A stretch of DNA of 64,000 nt from Peronospora farinosa (GCA_947646735.1 CANTFK010000633.1:248001-312000); one strand, 5' to 3'. Positions 1-12,339 are shown, counted from the first letter of the stretch. Numbers and translations: made by a program. The notes: generated from the sequence alone by a model not told the origin.

Positions 1-188
1 GCATTCTGGAGTGACGAGAGCTGTTTGAACAACACTCAACGGCTGCTTGGACAATTTGCGTCGACGAATGGTGAAGTAAGTACACCAAAAAACCATCACC
101 CAGCAGCTCTGGGAGCTCTTTGCCGACAATCTTCAAGCCGACCACTCGTGCCTCCAGAACCTAGCAACATGAGCATAATTGTAAGCTA

Positions 189-2390
189 TCACGACGCGAA
201 ATCATCAGTCAAAGTGAGACCCACCTTTTCTTCGTGAAGCAATCGCTGAAGAATAACATTTGCTTCTTCATCCATCCAGTCCGATAGACGCAGTAACGCC
301 ACCGCAGAACACACGACGACATATTTGTCCTCGTTGCCACTACAAAGTAGCTTATGAAGCACCTCTGAGCACTGACCCACGTTCATATCGAACTTTTCGT
401 AGCCGCATGCCAAAATCGCCTTAAGTCGTAGTTGGGGTGGCACCGCAACAGATTTGTCCTGTACGAGCATCATAAGGTCCATCGTATTGAAAATGCCGGT
501 AGGTAATGTGCTTGCGTCTGGGAGTAAATATGATTCTTGTGCATGGAGCACGAATTCTCGCTTTGCTGCCGTATGAAGATTCAACAGGCGCAGTTTCGTA
601 TGCATCGGTGTCAGCGGTAGCCCGTCTTGATTTTTCTTGTAAAACAGCGCTCGAAGTTCCTGCGGGAAAGAATGAAAAAATCAACACAATACGCACCATA
701 AAAGCCCCATTGCGACTTACCTGAGAAAAAAAGCCAATATGAACGTGGGATAACGAGCTCAAAGCAAAGTTGGCTTGGTTTTGCGCTCCGTTCACCAACG
801 TTTCCTTCACTAGCCGAATCTGCGTCCATTGCAAGCGTACGGCAATTCAGTATAGCACCCATAATAGTTTAGCGCTTCAGGTTGTACCTGGTCCGGTGTA
901 AAGTCAACCAGAGGCGATGTCAAATTTAGATATCCCTGTCGTAACGATGCGTAGAACTCTGAGGCATACGACTTCCTGGCTGCCAGTGCGTCAATGACCC
1001 ACGCTGTAGACGCTGCAATCATTATCACGCTATAACGCACAAAAAAGCGGTGAATCACTCTCGTACTGCCAACAACATGACTTTTTCTACAAAACGTCTC
1101 ACCTTGAAAAGGACGCCCCTATACACTGGACTACTAAACGCGCTGTCAGAAACATTGAGAGCACCGCTCCAAAAATCCGAGACACCGAACGGAACGGGCC
1201 ACACACAAAGTTCTGGAAACGGCCTCGCTCATTCTCATTAAAAGGCAGCCACAACAATTGTCTTGCTGGATTAAAAATTGCCTGTGATACTGCGTTATAA
1301 AATGCTCGCGTGACAATCAACGTATAGACAGACTATTCCCATCAACATGATACACATCAGTATTTCCATTTCAGTCAGTAATAAAACTCTGCATAAAAAT
1401 TCAGCTACTTACACTCGACATGTAGGTCGAAGTTCCAAACAAGAAAATGGCCACTGGAAGCATCGCGATGCCATACATGACTCCAAAATGTGAGAAAAGG
1501 GGTCCCGAGAAAAGTTGCAGTGGGATCATCAAAAAACTTTGTAATCCATTAATCATTGACAATGAGACCTGCGCTTCTTTCTCTGGTTGCAAAGAAACCA
1601 CCGACAGCGTCGTATTATCCACAAGCACTCGCATTACCGTTGCCAATATGTCGAAAAAGCAAATATGTTTCAGGTACGTTCTAGCCTGAATTTCTCTGAT
1701 AATAGTCATCAATGACAAGGAATCTGCAGTATTTTTACATTGATCCTGGCTTCTCTGCTTTCTTGTTATTGAGTCTGGACTAATTGAGCTTGTCGGTACA
1801 AAATATTCGGTCGATAGCAGTAAAATTCCAGCCATGAAAAATAACATTCCAGCCGAAATGACTAAATTATACTCAGTCGGGACTTGTCGAATTTGAAGAA
1901 TTGGTAAAATTACAAAACTTGCCAATAAACTGCCAAAAGTTGATCCAAACGTAATAATCCCAAAAAACTTTTTTGAGTCCGAGACATTAAAGGCTTTCGC
2001 ACATAAATCCCAAAATTGTTGGGTCAGCCATTGGGTCGATACTTCAAGCCACAAATAGAGTAGGACCGATGTCAAACGAGCCAAGAAGGGCATTGCAAGA
2101 GAGAAGAGGGTTAGGACTAACAGCACCGACCCAAAAACCAAGGGGCTAATTGCGTATATAACGCCAAGACAAACAGAACGGGCCATGAATTTGTCCATCA
2201 GCTGCGTCGCTATGGTCAGTGCGTAGGCCGTCGTCAGGGACAGCGTCAAAGTGAGCATTGCCACGTTCGAGGCTGCATATGATCTTAAAAAAATAGCGTC
2301 ACGTGATATAGTCCCTAGCACTCCAGCACAGCATTGTAGCGTCCAGAGCGCACAAAAGAAACCTACTCGTTGCAAAACCTCCATCTCCAT
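189..2390 (-). CDS. NTT/MFS-like multi-spanning transporter with HEAT-like C-terminus
   Basis: I reconstruct five exons: 2390-1413, 1332-1103, 1065-888, 819-721 and 659-189, giving about 651 residues. The introns use GT-AG and phases agree: GTAAGT donor at 1412, GTACAA at 887, GTAAGT at 720. The first exon holds many hydrophobic segments in the style of the ATP/ADP-translocase (NTT) or MFS superfamily. The next exon continues with a conserved-looking stretch around NPARQLLWLPF, which fits an NTT-like carrier fold. Exons 4-5 are soluble and helical (RLVKETLVNGAQNQANFALSS; LLCSGNEDKYVVVCSAVALLRL), resembling HEAT/armadillo repeats. NTT-like proteins followed by HEAT repeats are known from bacteria and protists; the substrate is not predictable here. 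The weak point is intron 2, only 37 bp as drawn; a 67-bp alternative (donor GTATAG) also keeps frame. The gene ends 188 bp from the window edge. Confidence 0.7.
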
Positions 2391-3773
2391 AGCGACAGAG
2401 GAGCTTATTAAATGTCGCGCAAGGCGTAATAATTTGTCTTGAGACGTTAAAAAATGAAAAGTGTACTGTTTTAATGAGGATATTAGGCATTTGTCAGAGA
2501 GAGAGAGAGATTACAATCATGTTATATTTTGCTGCCATGCGAAGAACAGTCTTAAGACATGTATAAGGACCATACTCGTTTGCTGTGTTGTAGTGTTCCA
2601 AACGTTTATAGCTACAAAGCTCATTTGTACGCTAATGCTCAGTTGTACGCAAATAGAAAATCAAGTAGCGCAAATGTAGATGATAGACACGCTTAGCTTC
2701 GCATCTGCCGTCGTGGTAGAATGTAACAACAAATAAAAGAGGTTGCCACTGATGGACAGGATACCCAGTTGTGTGGACAGCTAGCAATATTGTCAGAAAA
2801 GATTGTGTACAGAGGAGTAGCAGTGATTCTTTCTGCCAACGTCCGTTATGAGAGCGCGACGAGTTGCTCATTGAAAAAGCGGTATGAATGTGGACGCACG
2901 ATTGATTATTATCCAAACAGGGCCGGTCTTTAACGAGTCAAGGATGTTGTCGAAACATTGTTCGTGATATTGTGACAGTTGTGTATGTGTTCAATCTAGA
3001 CTCATCGAGTTCTCTGGAGAAATCAACCTATCGACGTTACGTAACGGATTTGGACAGTGCTTTCAGTGGCGAATCTAGCGACATTGGGCTCGTAATAATT
3101 ATTATCGTAGTGCTATTGATTACTCCTCCTAATGCCTGTGTTTAGAGAAAAGTAAGTTATTTGCTTGGACACGGCGGGACGTCCGTCTATCAAAGTAGGT
3201 GAATGCACGATCATCTTCTCAGTAGCAAAAAGTCGTAATCTCGGTCGTAACAAACGCAACCTTGAAGTCTATAGACTTTATCATGTACGTCCGATACGCT
3301 CGAATTGAATTCGTACAAACTTTAAGCGGGTCTTTATTTGACGGTGCTGACACTTTCGTTCCATGGGCTACATGTTGAAAATACCTTGATGCACAGAACC
3401 ATATTGATGTAGAAATTCTGTCATGTAGACTGTAACGTGTCAACATCATCATGGAAGGCGAAAAGGAAGTCGTCGTCTACCTACTGCTTCATCAACATCA
3501 AAATGACGGACCAACAGGTGTTTTACTAGACTAGCAAGGGTCAAACTCGTTTATTTCACGATATGTTACGCTAGCTGAATGCAGCAGGGGTGTATTCTCG
3601 TCAAACATAGTTCTCGATAAGACTATTCTAATCCTATCCCAGCCACGTTATCAAAAGATAAACCACGGAGAAACATTCGTACATCAATGCAGCTTCAACC
3701 ATCGCATCAACCACCGCATCAACCATCGCATCAACCCTCAAACCATACCTCCAGGCTCTCGTATATTATCTAC
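2391..3773. other. Intergenic region, no gene seen
   Basis: Only short unconvincing reading frames are present. A short GA dinucleotide run lies near 2498-2510. Imperfect CATCAACCATCGCATCAACC-type repeats occur at about 3700-3745, just downstream of the GH72 stop codon. Confidence 0.5.
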
Positions 3774-5237
3774 TTAGCCGAAAAAAGTAGCAAATGCAGC
3801 AACGATGCCAGCTAGCAAAATAGACCGAGTCATAATCGACGAGGCCAGATTGGTGCTACCATTGTCAGCATTCCCCGTTCCCGATGTAGTACCTCCTGAC
3901 TCATCTGTGCCTTTCACAAAAGCACTGGCCGTTTGGGCAGGACATTTGAACTGCTGAACAGTGGATGGACAAGTCAAACTAGCGACACTATCCGCCTCCC
4001 ACGTGACATCGGCGAGCGCAGGAAATTTGTCAGGACACGAAGGCAGTTTGGTTCGCTTCGGGGTAAAATCGTCCATTTTCGTTTCACCTGACAAATCAGT
4101 TGAGTTGAACTGTTTTGCCAAATTGTAAAAGTTGGGCATCGGGTTAAAGACGCACGGAATGGTATCATGATCACAGTCTTTCGGAGAAAAGTAACCCGTT
4201 CCGTAATTTTGAGGACCATACTTCTTAAACGGATAGGGCGATTTATCTTCCGCATTCACTTTCTCCGTTGAGTACTCAAAGGCAAATCCACCTGCAAACA
4301 CGTCACGGAACGTCGAGTCGAAAAGCCATCCAGCCTGGAGCCACGTACGTTGGGCTTCGTATCCGTCGACAGTCGGGAAGCTCGGATTCACACAGCCAAA
4401 TTCCGTGAGCAACACAGGGATAGTCAGATCATACGACGAAAAGTCCTTTAAGAGTTTCAAAAAGCCACCTGAAGACTCCACTTTCGTAATTGTTGAATCA
4501 CAATACTGATACGTATTAAGTCCATACCATTGAGCGTTTTCATACTCGTCACTCGGGTCGGTTCTGCAATTGTAGTACATGGAATTCAACTTACGGTTGT
4601 TAGTTTTCGTGTCTGGGTCGGCCAAGACCGCACCTACCAAGATATCACGAAAGGTCGAGCATTTTCCAAGAAAGGCTCTCATGTCCCGAAGAAATTTCTT
4701 CTGACAAGGAGCGTTGGTCCACGCATTGTCAACAATGTTGTTTACTTCATTACCCACACTAAAAGCGAGGACATTGTCGTATTGCGCAAACTCCGAGATG
4801 ATCTGTTCACCACGACTTTTCAGGATGCTAGAGTAGCATGCTGGGTACTTTTCCTTAGTGATCGAGCAGTTTTTACAACTAGCGCCAAGGTCTACTAATG
4901 CATACATGCCTTTGGCACGTAATGCACACATGAAGAGATCGTGGGACTGGGAAGGGTCTACGGCGTAAATCCGAACGACATTAGCACCGCTTTCCGCAAG
5001 GTATTCAATGTCAGGGCCCCAGATATGCTCGAATTTATCCGTAAAAAAGTCAACATTGTTTTCGTTGAGTTCTCCCGCGTTGGGGCGTGGGTAGTAGTCG
5101 ATTCCCTTTACGGCAAAGGCGTCACCCGTTGTGGCGTCAAACATCTTGTATCCCTTTGCGGTGATGGGGTTCGTGTAGCTCTGTACCATTGGCAACATGG
5201 CGGCAATTGCCAGTGCGATGGTGGCAGCATGTTGCAT
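3774..5237 (-). CDS. GH72 beta-1,3-glucanosyltransferase, GPI-anchored
   Basis: Single-exon gene for a cell-wall remodelling enzyme of the Gas/Gel/Phr family, which cuts and re-joins beta-1,3-glucan chains at the cell surface. The frame is open from 5297, but the ATG at 5237 is preferred because it puts a signal peptide (MQHAATIALAIAAMLPMVQS) at the N-terminus; the product is then 487 residues. The GH72 domain follows directly (AVKGIDYYPRP, then GANVVRIYAVDPSQSHD). The two catalytic glutamates are visible: acid/base in FSVGNEVNN and nucleophile in LLTEFGC. A cysteine-containing tail follows. The C-terminus has a Ser/Thr/Gly-rich linker, small residues near NGSTNLASS and a final hydrophobic segment, as expected for a GPI anchor. 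All key residues are present, so it should be functional. No partner genes adjoin it. Confidence 0.93.
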   Translation of the reverse strand: MQHAATIALAIAAMLPMVQSYTNPITAKGYKMFDATTGDAFAVKGIDYYPRPNAGELNENNVDFFTDKFEHIWGPDIEYLAESGANVVRIYAVDPSQSHDLFMCALRAKGMYALVDLGASCKNCSITKEKYPACYSSILKSRGEQIISEFAQYDNVLAFSVGNEVNNIVDNAWTNAPCQKKFLRDMRAFLGKCSTFRDILVGAVLADPDTKTNNRKLNSMYYNCRTDPSDEYENAQWYGLNTYQYCDSTITKVESSGGFLKLLKDFSSYDLTIPVLLTEFGCVNPSFPTVDGYEAQRTWLQAGWLFDSTFRDVFAGGFAFEYSTEKVNAEDKSPYPFKKYGPQNYGTGYFSPKDCDHDTIPCVFNPMPNFYNLAKQFNSTDLSGETKMDDFTPKRTKLPSCPDKFPALADVTWEADSVASLTCPSTVQQFKCPAQTASAFVKGTDESGGTTSGTGNADNGSTNLASSIMTRSILLAGIVAAFATFFG

Positions 5238-6292
5238 GGTGAAAAGATAAGAGAACTCGCCTTTGTAGTAGAGCGTAGTAGATTGAGGAATGAGCATTGT
5301 TTAGGGTCATCTCGCTCAATGCATAGCGTTTTATATATTTTGGCAATCCAGCAGGTACATCTGCCAAGATCACTTGTGTGATGGTGACAGACTGGTCGGT
5401 TCAAAATGATTGGGGATTGATAGGCATCAGATATTGCTGGGAACATGTTACACTTGAATAAGTATACGTAATTGTAATTAAAGGTACGATCCAAGAATTA
5501 TCTTCGAATATTGACGTTGAGAACAAGCACCACCCCGATCTGTTTTTGTTCGTGCTTCCTGCCACATCATTCTTTTATCACCCAACATGAGCTCCCGCGC
5601 TCCCGCCTATCAATGCCTTTACGTATATTGACGGTTTTTTACACTTGCAACTCTAGGCACTCACGTTCACATCCACGAATACCCCCGTCACCATCATTTT
5701 TCTGTGCCCCTCACTTCGCCGTTCCATGTAAGAAGCATGAGTAATCATTAGGCGGAAAGTTTCACTGAGTTTAAGAGCAAGGATATTGGCGCCCTGTCCA
5801 TTACAAAAGATAAGACGGCTCTGAAAGACTTGTATTGCTAAGTAAATCTTTTCAGCTCGCCATTTAGTATACTTTCCAGCATATTATGCGGGTCAAGTTG
5901 CCCCACCAGATAAGTATGCAGGCTGCCACATCAGTCGATGAGCTTCTTCACATGTCTCAGATGTCCCTAATATTTGCAGCATGTAGTGGTAAAGGCGAAA
6001 CGTGGTAAGCTTGTGAAAGAAACTCACTCAACACCTTTCTTTACCGCATTCAGACTGAATACTACGATGACATTTTAACGAAATTTGTTAGACACCTGAT
6101 CAAGGTCCATTAGCTTTTTTTAGTACGGGTCTTCAAGCCAGTGCTCCAAGTTAGCAAACTTAGGGCGAAGCTAGAACAATCTTGATAAATGAAGATTTTT
6201 CATGACCATCTAATTGTTGCCTCACCAGCTGACCTAAATCATATAGTCTCTACAACAGCATTATCCCCGCAATTACGCCGAAAATTGCAATC
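5238..6292. other. Intergenic region upstream of GH72 gene
   Basis: Contains the presumed GH72 promoter (5238 to about 5500), including a pyrimidine-rich stretch at 5510-5720 with repeated CATTC/ATCA-type words. No convincing open frame is present. The boundary with the LINE relic at about 6240-6290 is not sharp. Confidence 0.4.
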
Positions 6293-7466
6293 TTGTCGCT
6301 TCCACATGTCGTATGTCGTCCGGCTCAGCTTACGCTGCGGAACGGGCCGGAGGTATTGAACACGTACACCTGGACATTGCTGAACCAGGGGGTCACACAC
6401 GGGCGCCAGAAAGCACACGCCGGCGGCAACCACGCCCTTATCGTCCTCCATCAAGCCAACGACGGACTCCATTGGATCATTGATCACATGACCGATGTGC
6501 CAGAAGCTGATCAACAGGAGCTGGTGGATCTACAACAGAAAACACGCAACACGGCGCTTGTATTCACAGCGCATCCGCTGCTACATGGGTTTCCATGGAG
6601 TCTCCCACCTTCCATCAACAACATGCACGCATTCAAGGCGCTTCAACGCCAACCATTCCATCGCGCCAAACGAAAGCTTCATCCAGCACTTACGGCGGTA
6701 ATTACCAGGCTACATCAACGAGACGGCTCACAGGACGGTAACCACTTCCCGATGTCGCAGTCACCGGCACAACTCTGGGATCACGGACACACTCTCACGG
6801 AATACCAGGTCTGGGTATGCTACAGAGTAGCTACTCATCAGTTGAACCTGTACTTTCCGGGACGCGACATGGACTCGACGTGCAAGAGGCATCTGGCCTG
6901 CATCGGGCAACACGAAGGAATCCTGCATATCCTCTGGGACTGTGTCGGAGCATCCAAGTCTTGGGCATACATCATCACGCAGTGGACGCGATCGGAGGTA
7001 TCATCCGCCCAAATGGAGTTGTACAAACAAGCAGCGTTATCGCGCGCAGCACCGGAGCTACCTCCGAGAGTGCGGGCAGAGATTGAGCATATGTTCCCAG
7101 ACAAAACTGACATCGTTGGACGGGCCTGGAAAAGAATATGGTGGATAGCGTGCTCCGTATGCGTGACCATGCTCTGGATTCAGCGAAACAGAAGTATTCA
7201 TAAGCAGGAAAGAAAGTGCGTCCACGGAGCAAGAGGTAGCGGAAGTCAAACAAGTCCTTCTTCGCCAACTCCGAGCGGTCGCTATCAGGGAACAACGAAG
7301 GGATAAAGATGTGAGCAAAGGCGTCTACCTTCGCCTAGCAACGGAAATGTTCCAAGACACCATCAACATCCGGCAGCCGGTACTGCATAGCCCACGTAAC
7401 CGCCAGGAGACAACTCCGGGGGTACTGGAATGGCTGAGGACTTTTCAGAAATCTTGTAAACCATAA
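6293..7466 (+). pseudogene. LINE (non-LTR) reverse-transcriptase C-terminal relic
   Basis: The 337-codon frame (6293-7306) contains the zinc-binding zf-RVT motif that follows the RT domain in many LINE ORF2 proteins: CKRHLACIGQHEGILHILWDC at about 6880-6945. It ends in a Trp-rich helix (WWIACSVCVTMLWIQRNRS) typical of that region. Near 7210 a one-base frameshift occurs. The matching frame continues (EVAEVKQVLLRQLRAVAI) to a stop at 7464-7466. The RT catalytic YxDD and endonuclease domains are absent upstream, so this is a 5'-truncated, broken copy. The call is by motif only. Confidence 0.7.
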
Positions 7467-7489
7467 ACGGTATATAGACAGTCTGTTTC

Positions 7490-7700
7490 CACCACCACAT
7501 GTCGTATGTCGTGTCACAGAAAGCTGGCTCCAAGCTACGTGCAGAAATAGAGCATATATTTTTTAAAATTTGAAGTACTCTTTCTCCAATTTTTCTCATA
7601 CGCAAGAATTTTCTGCCACTAGAACAGTTGGATAGCATAGCTTGTACAAGGACAGAGCGGAGATCCATAATCTCCGTCTTGCAAATATAATGTTCCCTGT
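7490..7700 (+). repeat. Second, older fragment of the same LINE
   Basis: The 17-base word CCACATGTCGTATGTCG occurs at about 6300 and again at about 7495. A short plus-strand translation here (LRAEIEHIFF) echoes VRAEIEHMFP of the LINE frame at about 7070-7095. This looks like a short, more degraded piece of a related LINE directly behind the first. Confidence 0.45.
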
Positions 7701-8449
7701 ACTTGTCTTTTTTTATTTACTGTTTTGATTGCGTGACACTTGGATACCCTACCTAGTCGAGCTCTAAACTAAAAGTGTAAGGCATAGCTAAGACATAGGA
7801 GTTTGTAGTGTAAAAATATTGAGCATTTAATGTCCTTTTCAGTGTACGTGCCATTTTTTTTGCTCCGTACATTTAGAATCCAGAGGAGTGTACCCACTTC
7901 CTTTGTGCAAGATACTACAATTTAGACCTCCTTTTCAGGTTCATGATTCATAATAGCTACATTAATCTGATTAATGAATTATGAATCTAAATCACGCGAT
8001 GATTGTAATTTTCGATACATGAATAAAGCTTTTTAACATCGTATTTGGACTCTTAACAAATACAAATGATGTATTCATAACTTGTTAAGAACCATATCAT
8101 TGGATTTTTAAACCTGAAGAAAGCCATATTTCCAGGCACATCAATGCCTCAGTTTATCAAGCGGATAATAAGCTCCTATCCCACCTCAAAATTCTTGTGA
8201 AAGGGGTACTGATGGCAGGAATGGCCAAGATGCTCCTGGCATCATTGTAAGAGTAATATCTGGAGCAAGTTCGTTCATCCCAATTCGTTACTTTCTATAA
8301 ATTCACTGAATCAGTTGACGAGCTGTATATTTGATTCATGATTCATGAATTAGCCTTGGAAAAACAAATCTACATCATGTATATCATGTAAAATTATTGA
8401 ATAAAGGGTCTACTACAGATCTCCTTCTGTGATATTCGGGTATGGTGGC
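7701..8449. other. AT-rich spacer
   Basis: Low-GC sequence with GATTCATGAATTA-like words recurring at about 7960-7990 and 8335-8350. No open frame worth reporting. Confidence 0.4.
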
Positions 8450-10340
8450 TGCTGCGATCTAGTCGCTTGACGGCAGGTAGGAGAAGGACGCGCTTGCGGC
8501 GCGGCGGAACCTTGCTTCGCCCCTGGGTGGCCGGTGTCTCCATACATTTGAGGGTAGACCGCGATGTCTTAAATCGTCATCTGGCTGTCCCTGGACCTTG
8601 CTTGTGTGTGAGTCGTCAGAGGTAGGTATTCCTTTGATGGCGGGGTACCGACGAGGGTCGACAGGCGCTTGTTATTTTTTTAACGTCGTTGTGATTCTGT
8701 CAAATCCCAGAAAAAACAGGTCATCCGAATCGAACCGTTCGGCGACCATGTTCGCTATTTGAAGAAGGGTGACCAGCGCAGTGATCGCGTCTGTGACGGT
8801 CTGCAGCCGTGGTAGGGTCGACATCGGTCCAGTAAGCTATCCCATCAGCCGGATCTCGAGGGTCTTCGCGACGGGATCGCTCTCCAGGAATGCGTTCAGC
8901 TTGCGTTGGTGATAGGCCTTTGAAACTTAGGCGTCCGACCATGATGCCAGTCCTGACTTCTCAGGGCCTACCAACTTGGTATTTCCTGGTGCCTTTATCC
9001 GGAACTTTGTCGGCTTGGACTCCGCGATCTTGTTTTTTTGTTTTTTTCGAGGACCTTAGCCTCTCGGTTTTCACCGTCGGCTAATGGTCCTCTGTATAAT
9101 GATAGGTATCATGACCCAAGGTGTCCTCTACGAGGACATAGGGAGGGTATTTCGGTTTCTCTACAACAAGTTCAACCTCTACCATGTTGACCGGGCCCCT
9201 CCCAAGGTCCGGTCAGTCCTTCGATCCTTTGTTTTTTTTTCTTGAGTCACTGGAGATCGGCCTTCAGCGGCTCTTCGGTCTCGTGTTCCTGCTTGACTTT
9301 AACCTCTTTATCTTCTTGGGACTCGCGGTGAAATCCCAGATATTCCGAAAATCCGGGCACGCGCACCATTGTGGTGAAGTGGGTTCTCAAAATTGTATGA
9401 TGAGACCCCAAACCATTCACTTGTCGGACTGCCGACTGTCGGAGGGGGTACCCCGATGCCGCGTATGAACCTTCTCTCACCTTTTGTACCCGCCGGCTGG
9501 CGGGTTGAACTCTTCCAAATACTTGGGTGAAGTTGACCACGCAACCGTCTTTAACGGGGGGGGGGGGCAAAATGTATCCCTTCCCGGAACAGGTTGGTAG
9601 CTTAGAGCAAGTTCTTTTGGGCGACGGAGTCGTGCCACGTAGATCGCAAATTGAGTAGTATTTATCATAGTCCTATCCTTTTAAATCCTTTACTCTATCC
9701 TTCCCTAAAGCTCTGATTCCTTGCGTCGACTGGTCTGATCCTTGTGTTAACTGGTCAGGAGTGGCTGAACCCCGAGGGAACCGGGTCGACCGAAGAGGAA
9801 CCGGGTCTACCGACGAGGGGCCGAGGTCGACCTAAGAGGGACCCAGGTCTACCGATGAGGGACCAAGTCGACCAATGAGGGACCGGATCCACCAATGAGG
9901 GACCGGTCCTTCCAAAGGGGACCATGGTCGACTCCCTTCAATACCAGTTTACCGGTACCCTTATACTGATTTCTTTTTTGTGGGTCCTGCAAATTGTTCT
10001 CCGCCAACGGTCGCTTCCCCTCGAGGCCCCTGTCTCTCTGGTCTCTTCTCCCGATACACGGTCTTTTATACTCCGTATCCAACTGGCTTCTGGGGTCTTC
10101 ATATCTCAAACAAGCACTTCACCACAAAGCTATGTACGCGGGCAAGAGTATACAACTCTATATAAAGATATAGCGGTAACCGGCTTACAATGGTCAGGAG
10201 TGACTGCTCACCAACATGGTAATGCGAACCACTGAGTCAGCCGAAAACTGGATAGGTGTAGCACAAGCAGGCAACACAATCACGATGGCCCGCCTGACGG
10301 CGGGCATCTGCCGGCACCCGCAGAGTGCCGGAACTCATAG
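8450..10340 (-). mobile_element. Gypsy family F3, copy D: LTR/leader and start of gag, reversed
   Basis: Read on the minus strand, this is the 5' end of a Ty3/gypsy-like element. In order come a U3-like part with a minisatellite (9774-9932), TTCCGGGAAGGGATA followed by a poly-C run (9557-9569 on plus as G), a GGGTACAAAAGGTGAG leader, and gag-like frames (9570-9247, 8942-8721). The same order occurs in the copy at 48.4-49.6 kb: ACGTGGCA, then TTCCGGGCGGGATA, then poly-C, then GGGTACACAAGGTGAG. Frames are interrupted and no pol is attached. Confidence 0.6.
9774..9932. repeat. 20-21 bp minisatellite in F3 copy D
   Basis: About 7.8 head-to-tail units beginning at 9774, 9795, 9815, 9836, 9857, 9877, 9897 and 9917. 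The unit resembles GAGGGACCGGGTCGACCAAT. Units differ by a few bases each, so the array is old. Confidence 0.9.
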
Positions 10341-12339
10341 GATCACTGGTAGGTAGGCTTTTTCGACCACTATATTACGACTAAAAGCATGAGCTGACCC
10401 TGATAGAGAAAGGTTGAAGGTCGCGGAGGATTCTATAAACATCTTGGTGACTTTCGTGTGATATTTCGAGCAGGGAGCAGGTATCACCAAGGAGGTTGAT
10501 CTTTTCTTTTTTGGTGAACCTGTCTGCAAAAGATCCCACATCTACACTATTTTCGTCCTCCTCCGGTGCCTCCTTTACCTCTTCCACATTCTCGTTCTCG
10601 GTCAAATCCGGCTAAGCAGTCTTTTCCTCTTTAATAAAATCGAGAAGGTCCGTAGTCGCTAATGAATCTAGGCACGCAGCTTCTCGAGCTTTTCTCTCAG
10701 TTTCTGCTTCCATCTCGCTTTTCGCCTCATCAACCTTCTTTGTGCCGTTATTGCTTCTCTTCACTCAGCTGCAATTAAAAAGACGGGAAGATTATAAAAG
10801 CGCCGTGTTTGTATAGCATCTGGCAATGTAGTGGCCGAGATTTATTGTTCCAGGCAGCCACCAACCAACGAATGATAGTAATTTGGTCGGCTTTGTAAAT
10901 GTTTTCGGCCTTCCCACCCTCGTCACAATTAATCACATTTTGCAGATGGAAGCGGCGATACCGCCGCTGGAATGCTGAGATGATGCCTGCTATAAATCTG
11001 GCTTCTGCATACTTCACAAGCATCATCACTGGGAAACGAAAACTCAAAAGCATGATTCTAGGAGTATCTTATGACATCATTCAAAAACCATCTAGACTTA
11101 TCCTGTTTCGTGTGTCTTCCCATAGTCCAAAGTCAAAGCTCTTACGTGTAGCGCTGCTTTTACACTATGTCGTTTGCTGCCACATCCCAAAAAAATTCCG
11201 GTGATCTAAGGTACACTTCCATCGATATCAGTACATGCGGCCCTTTATAGAATGCCGTAAGTACATCACGCATTACGGAAATCCCATATACAAAGATAGT
11301 GCTTAAAAAGAGCTGCTGTTGCAGCATGTGTCGTAGCTCTTACTGCAGCCCTAGGACGACTCATGATTTCCGGAACGCTCAACTCTTCAGGGCGAGCGAG
11401 TCGCACGTTTCACAGTAGCTCCGGAGTTTTTCCCACGTCCTGAGCGTTTGCGGAAAGAAACGGTGCTAAAACCGCTTGTATTATCGGCGCATGTGTGTTG
11501 TCTTTACACCCTGCGATGGCCTCCGGGAAGTCAAGTACCATCGAGGGATTTTCCAGTTCCGACAAGCGAGGGTAGTCTAATAAGCCGCCTGCGGTGGCGC
11601 CTCGTGTTTCAATATATTCGCGCTTTCTGCGCGAGCGCACTTCTCCTAGCTTGTTGTCCTTGACGTTGCATATGCTTCGCAGGTGCGCTGGACGATAAAA
11701 GCGAGTGCAAAAAGCTGTTTGAATTTTTTTTGAAAATAATGTAGAAAAAACATGTTTGTGCCAAACTCGATAAAAATGATCCCTTCTACTTTTCAACTGG
11801 GCAGCTCCGTGTGCTGAAATTAGAGCCCAGTAATTTATATATAGCTGCGTCAGCCCTGGCACTTAATGGTGGCGTACATCGGCTACTAAATCTTCACTTA
11901 TGTCTGCAAACATCTGAAGCGCGTTTAAGGCTTCGGTTTCCAATACCCGAATAGCGAAACCGCGAGCTAGTAAAGGGGTAGGGCAAATCCCTGCTCATTC
12001 CACTCGAGCCATCAAGAGGTTCACATCACATCTTCAAATTTATAAAGAGTTTCGTTCATCCAGCTGTCTGCAATTCTTTTGAGCATGAAGGTATTTGTAA
12101 GGTGTGCTTTCTAGCATATAGTACTCACTGTGCAGCTTAAAGAACATTTTTCATCCTGGCTTTGTCTTCAGACATAGTCTCATTGCCTGCTGCCAGACCC
12201 CGTAGTACGGACTGGTGTGTATACCATTACCCAGTCGTACTCGAACTGGCACATCGGCGTTGAGCGCTACCTCTATGTGTGTATGATATAGTAACAACAA
12301 GGCCTCTCTCTTGTAAGCTGTAGCTGAACAACTTAGACA
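10341..12339. other. Repeat-rich spacer with one unidentified ORF (11410-11862, -)
   Basis: The only sizeable frame is 150 codons on the minus strand (11862-11410). Its C-terminal half (RKREYIETRGATAGGLLDY, then ENPSMVLDFPEAIAGC) looks protein-like. I do not recognise it and it lies amid repeats, so a transposon gag or accessory remnant is most likely. A Glu-rich frame at 10605-10381 (minus) is also unassigned. Nothing else is supported. Confidence 0.35.

Noticed and set aside
4530..5381. Plus-strand frames of 122 and 146 codons
   Set aside because: Antisense to the intact GH72 gene, with no domain.
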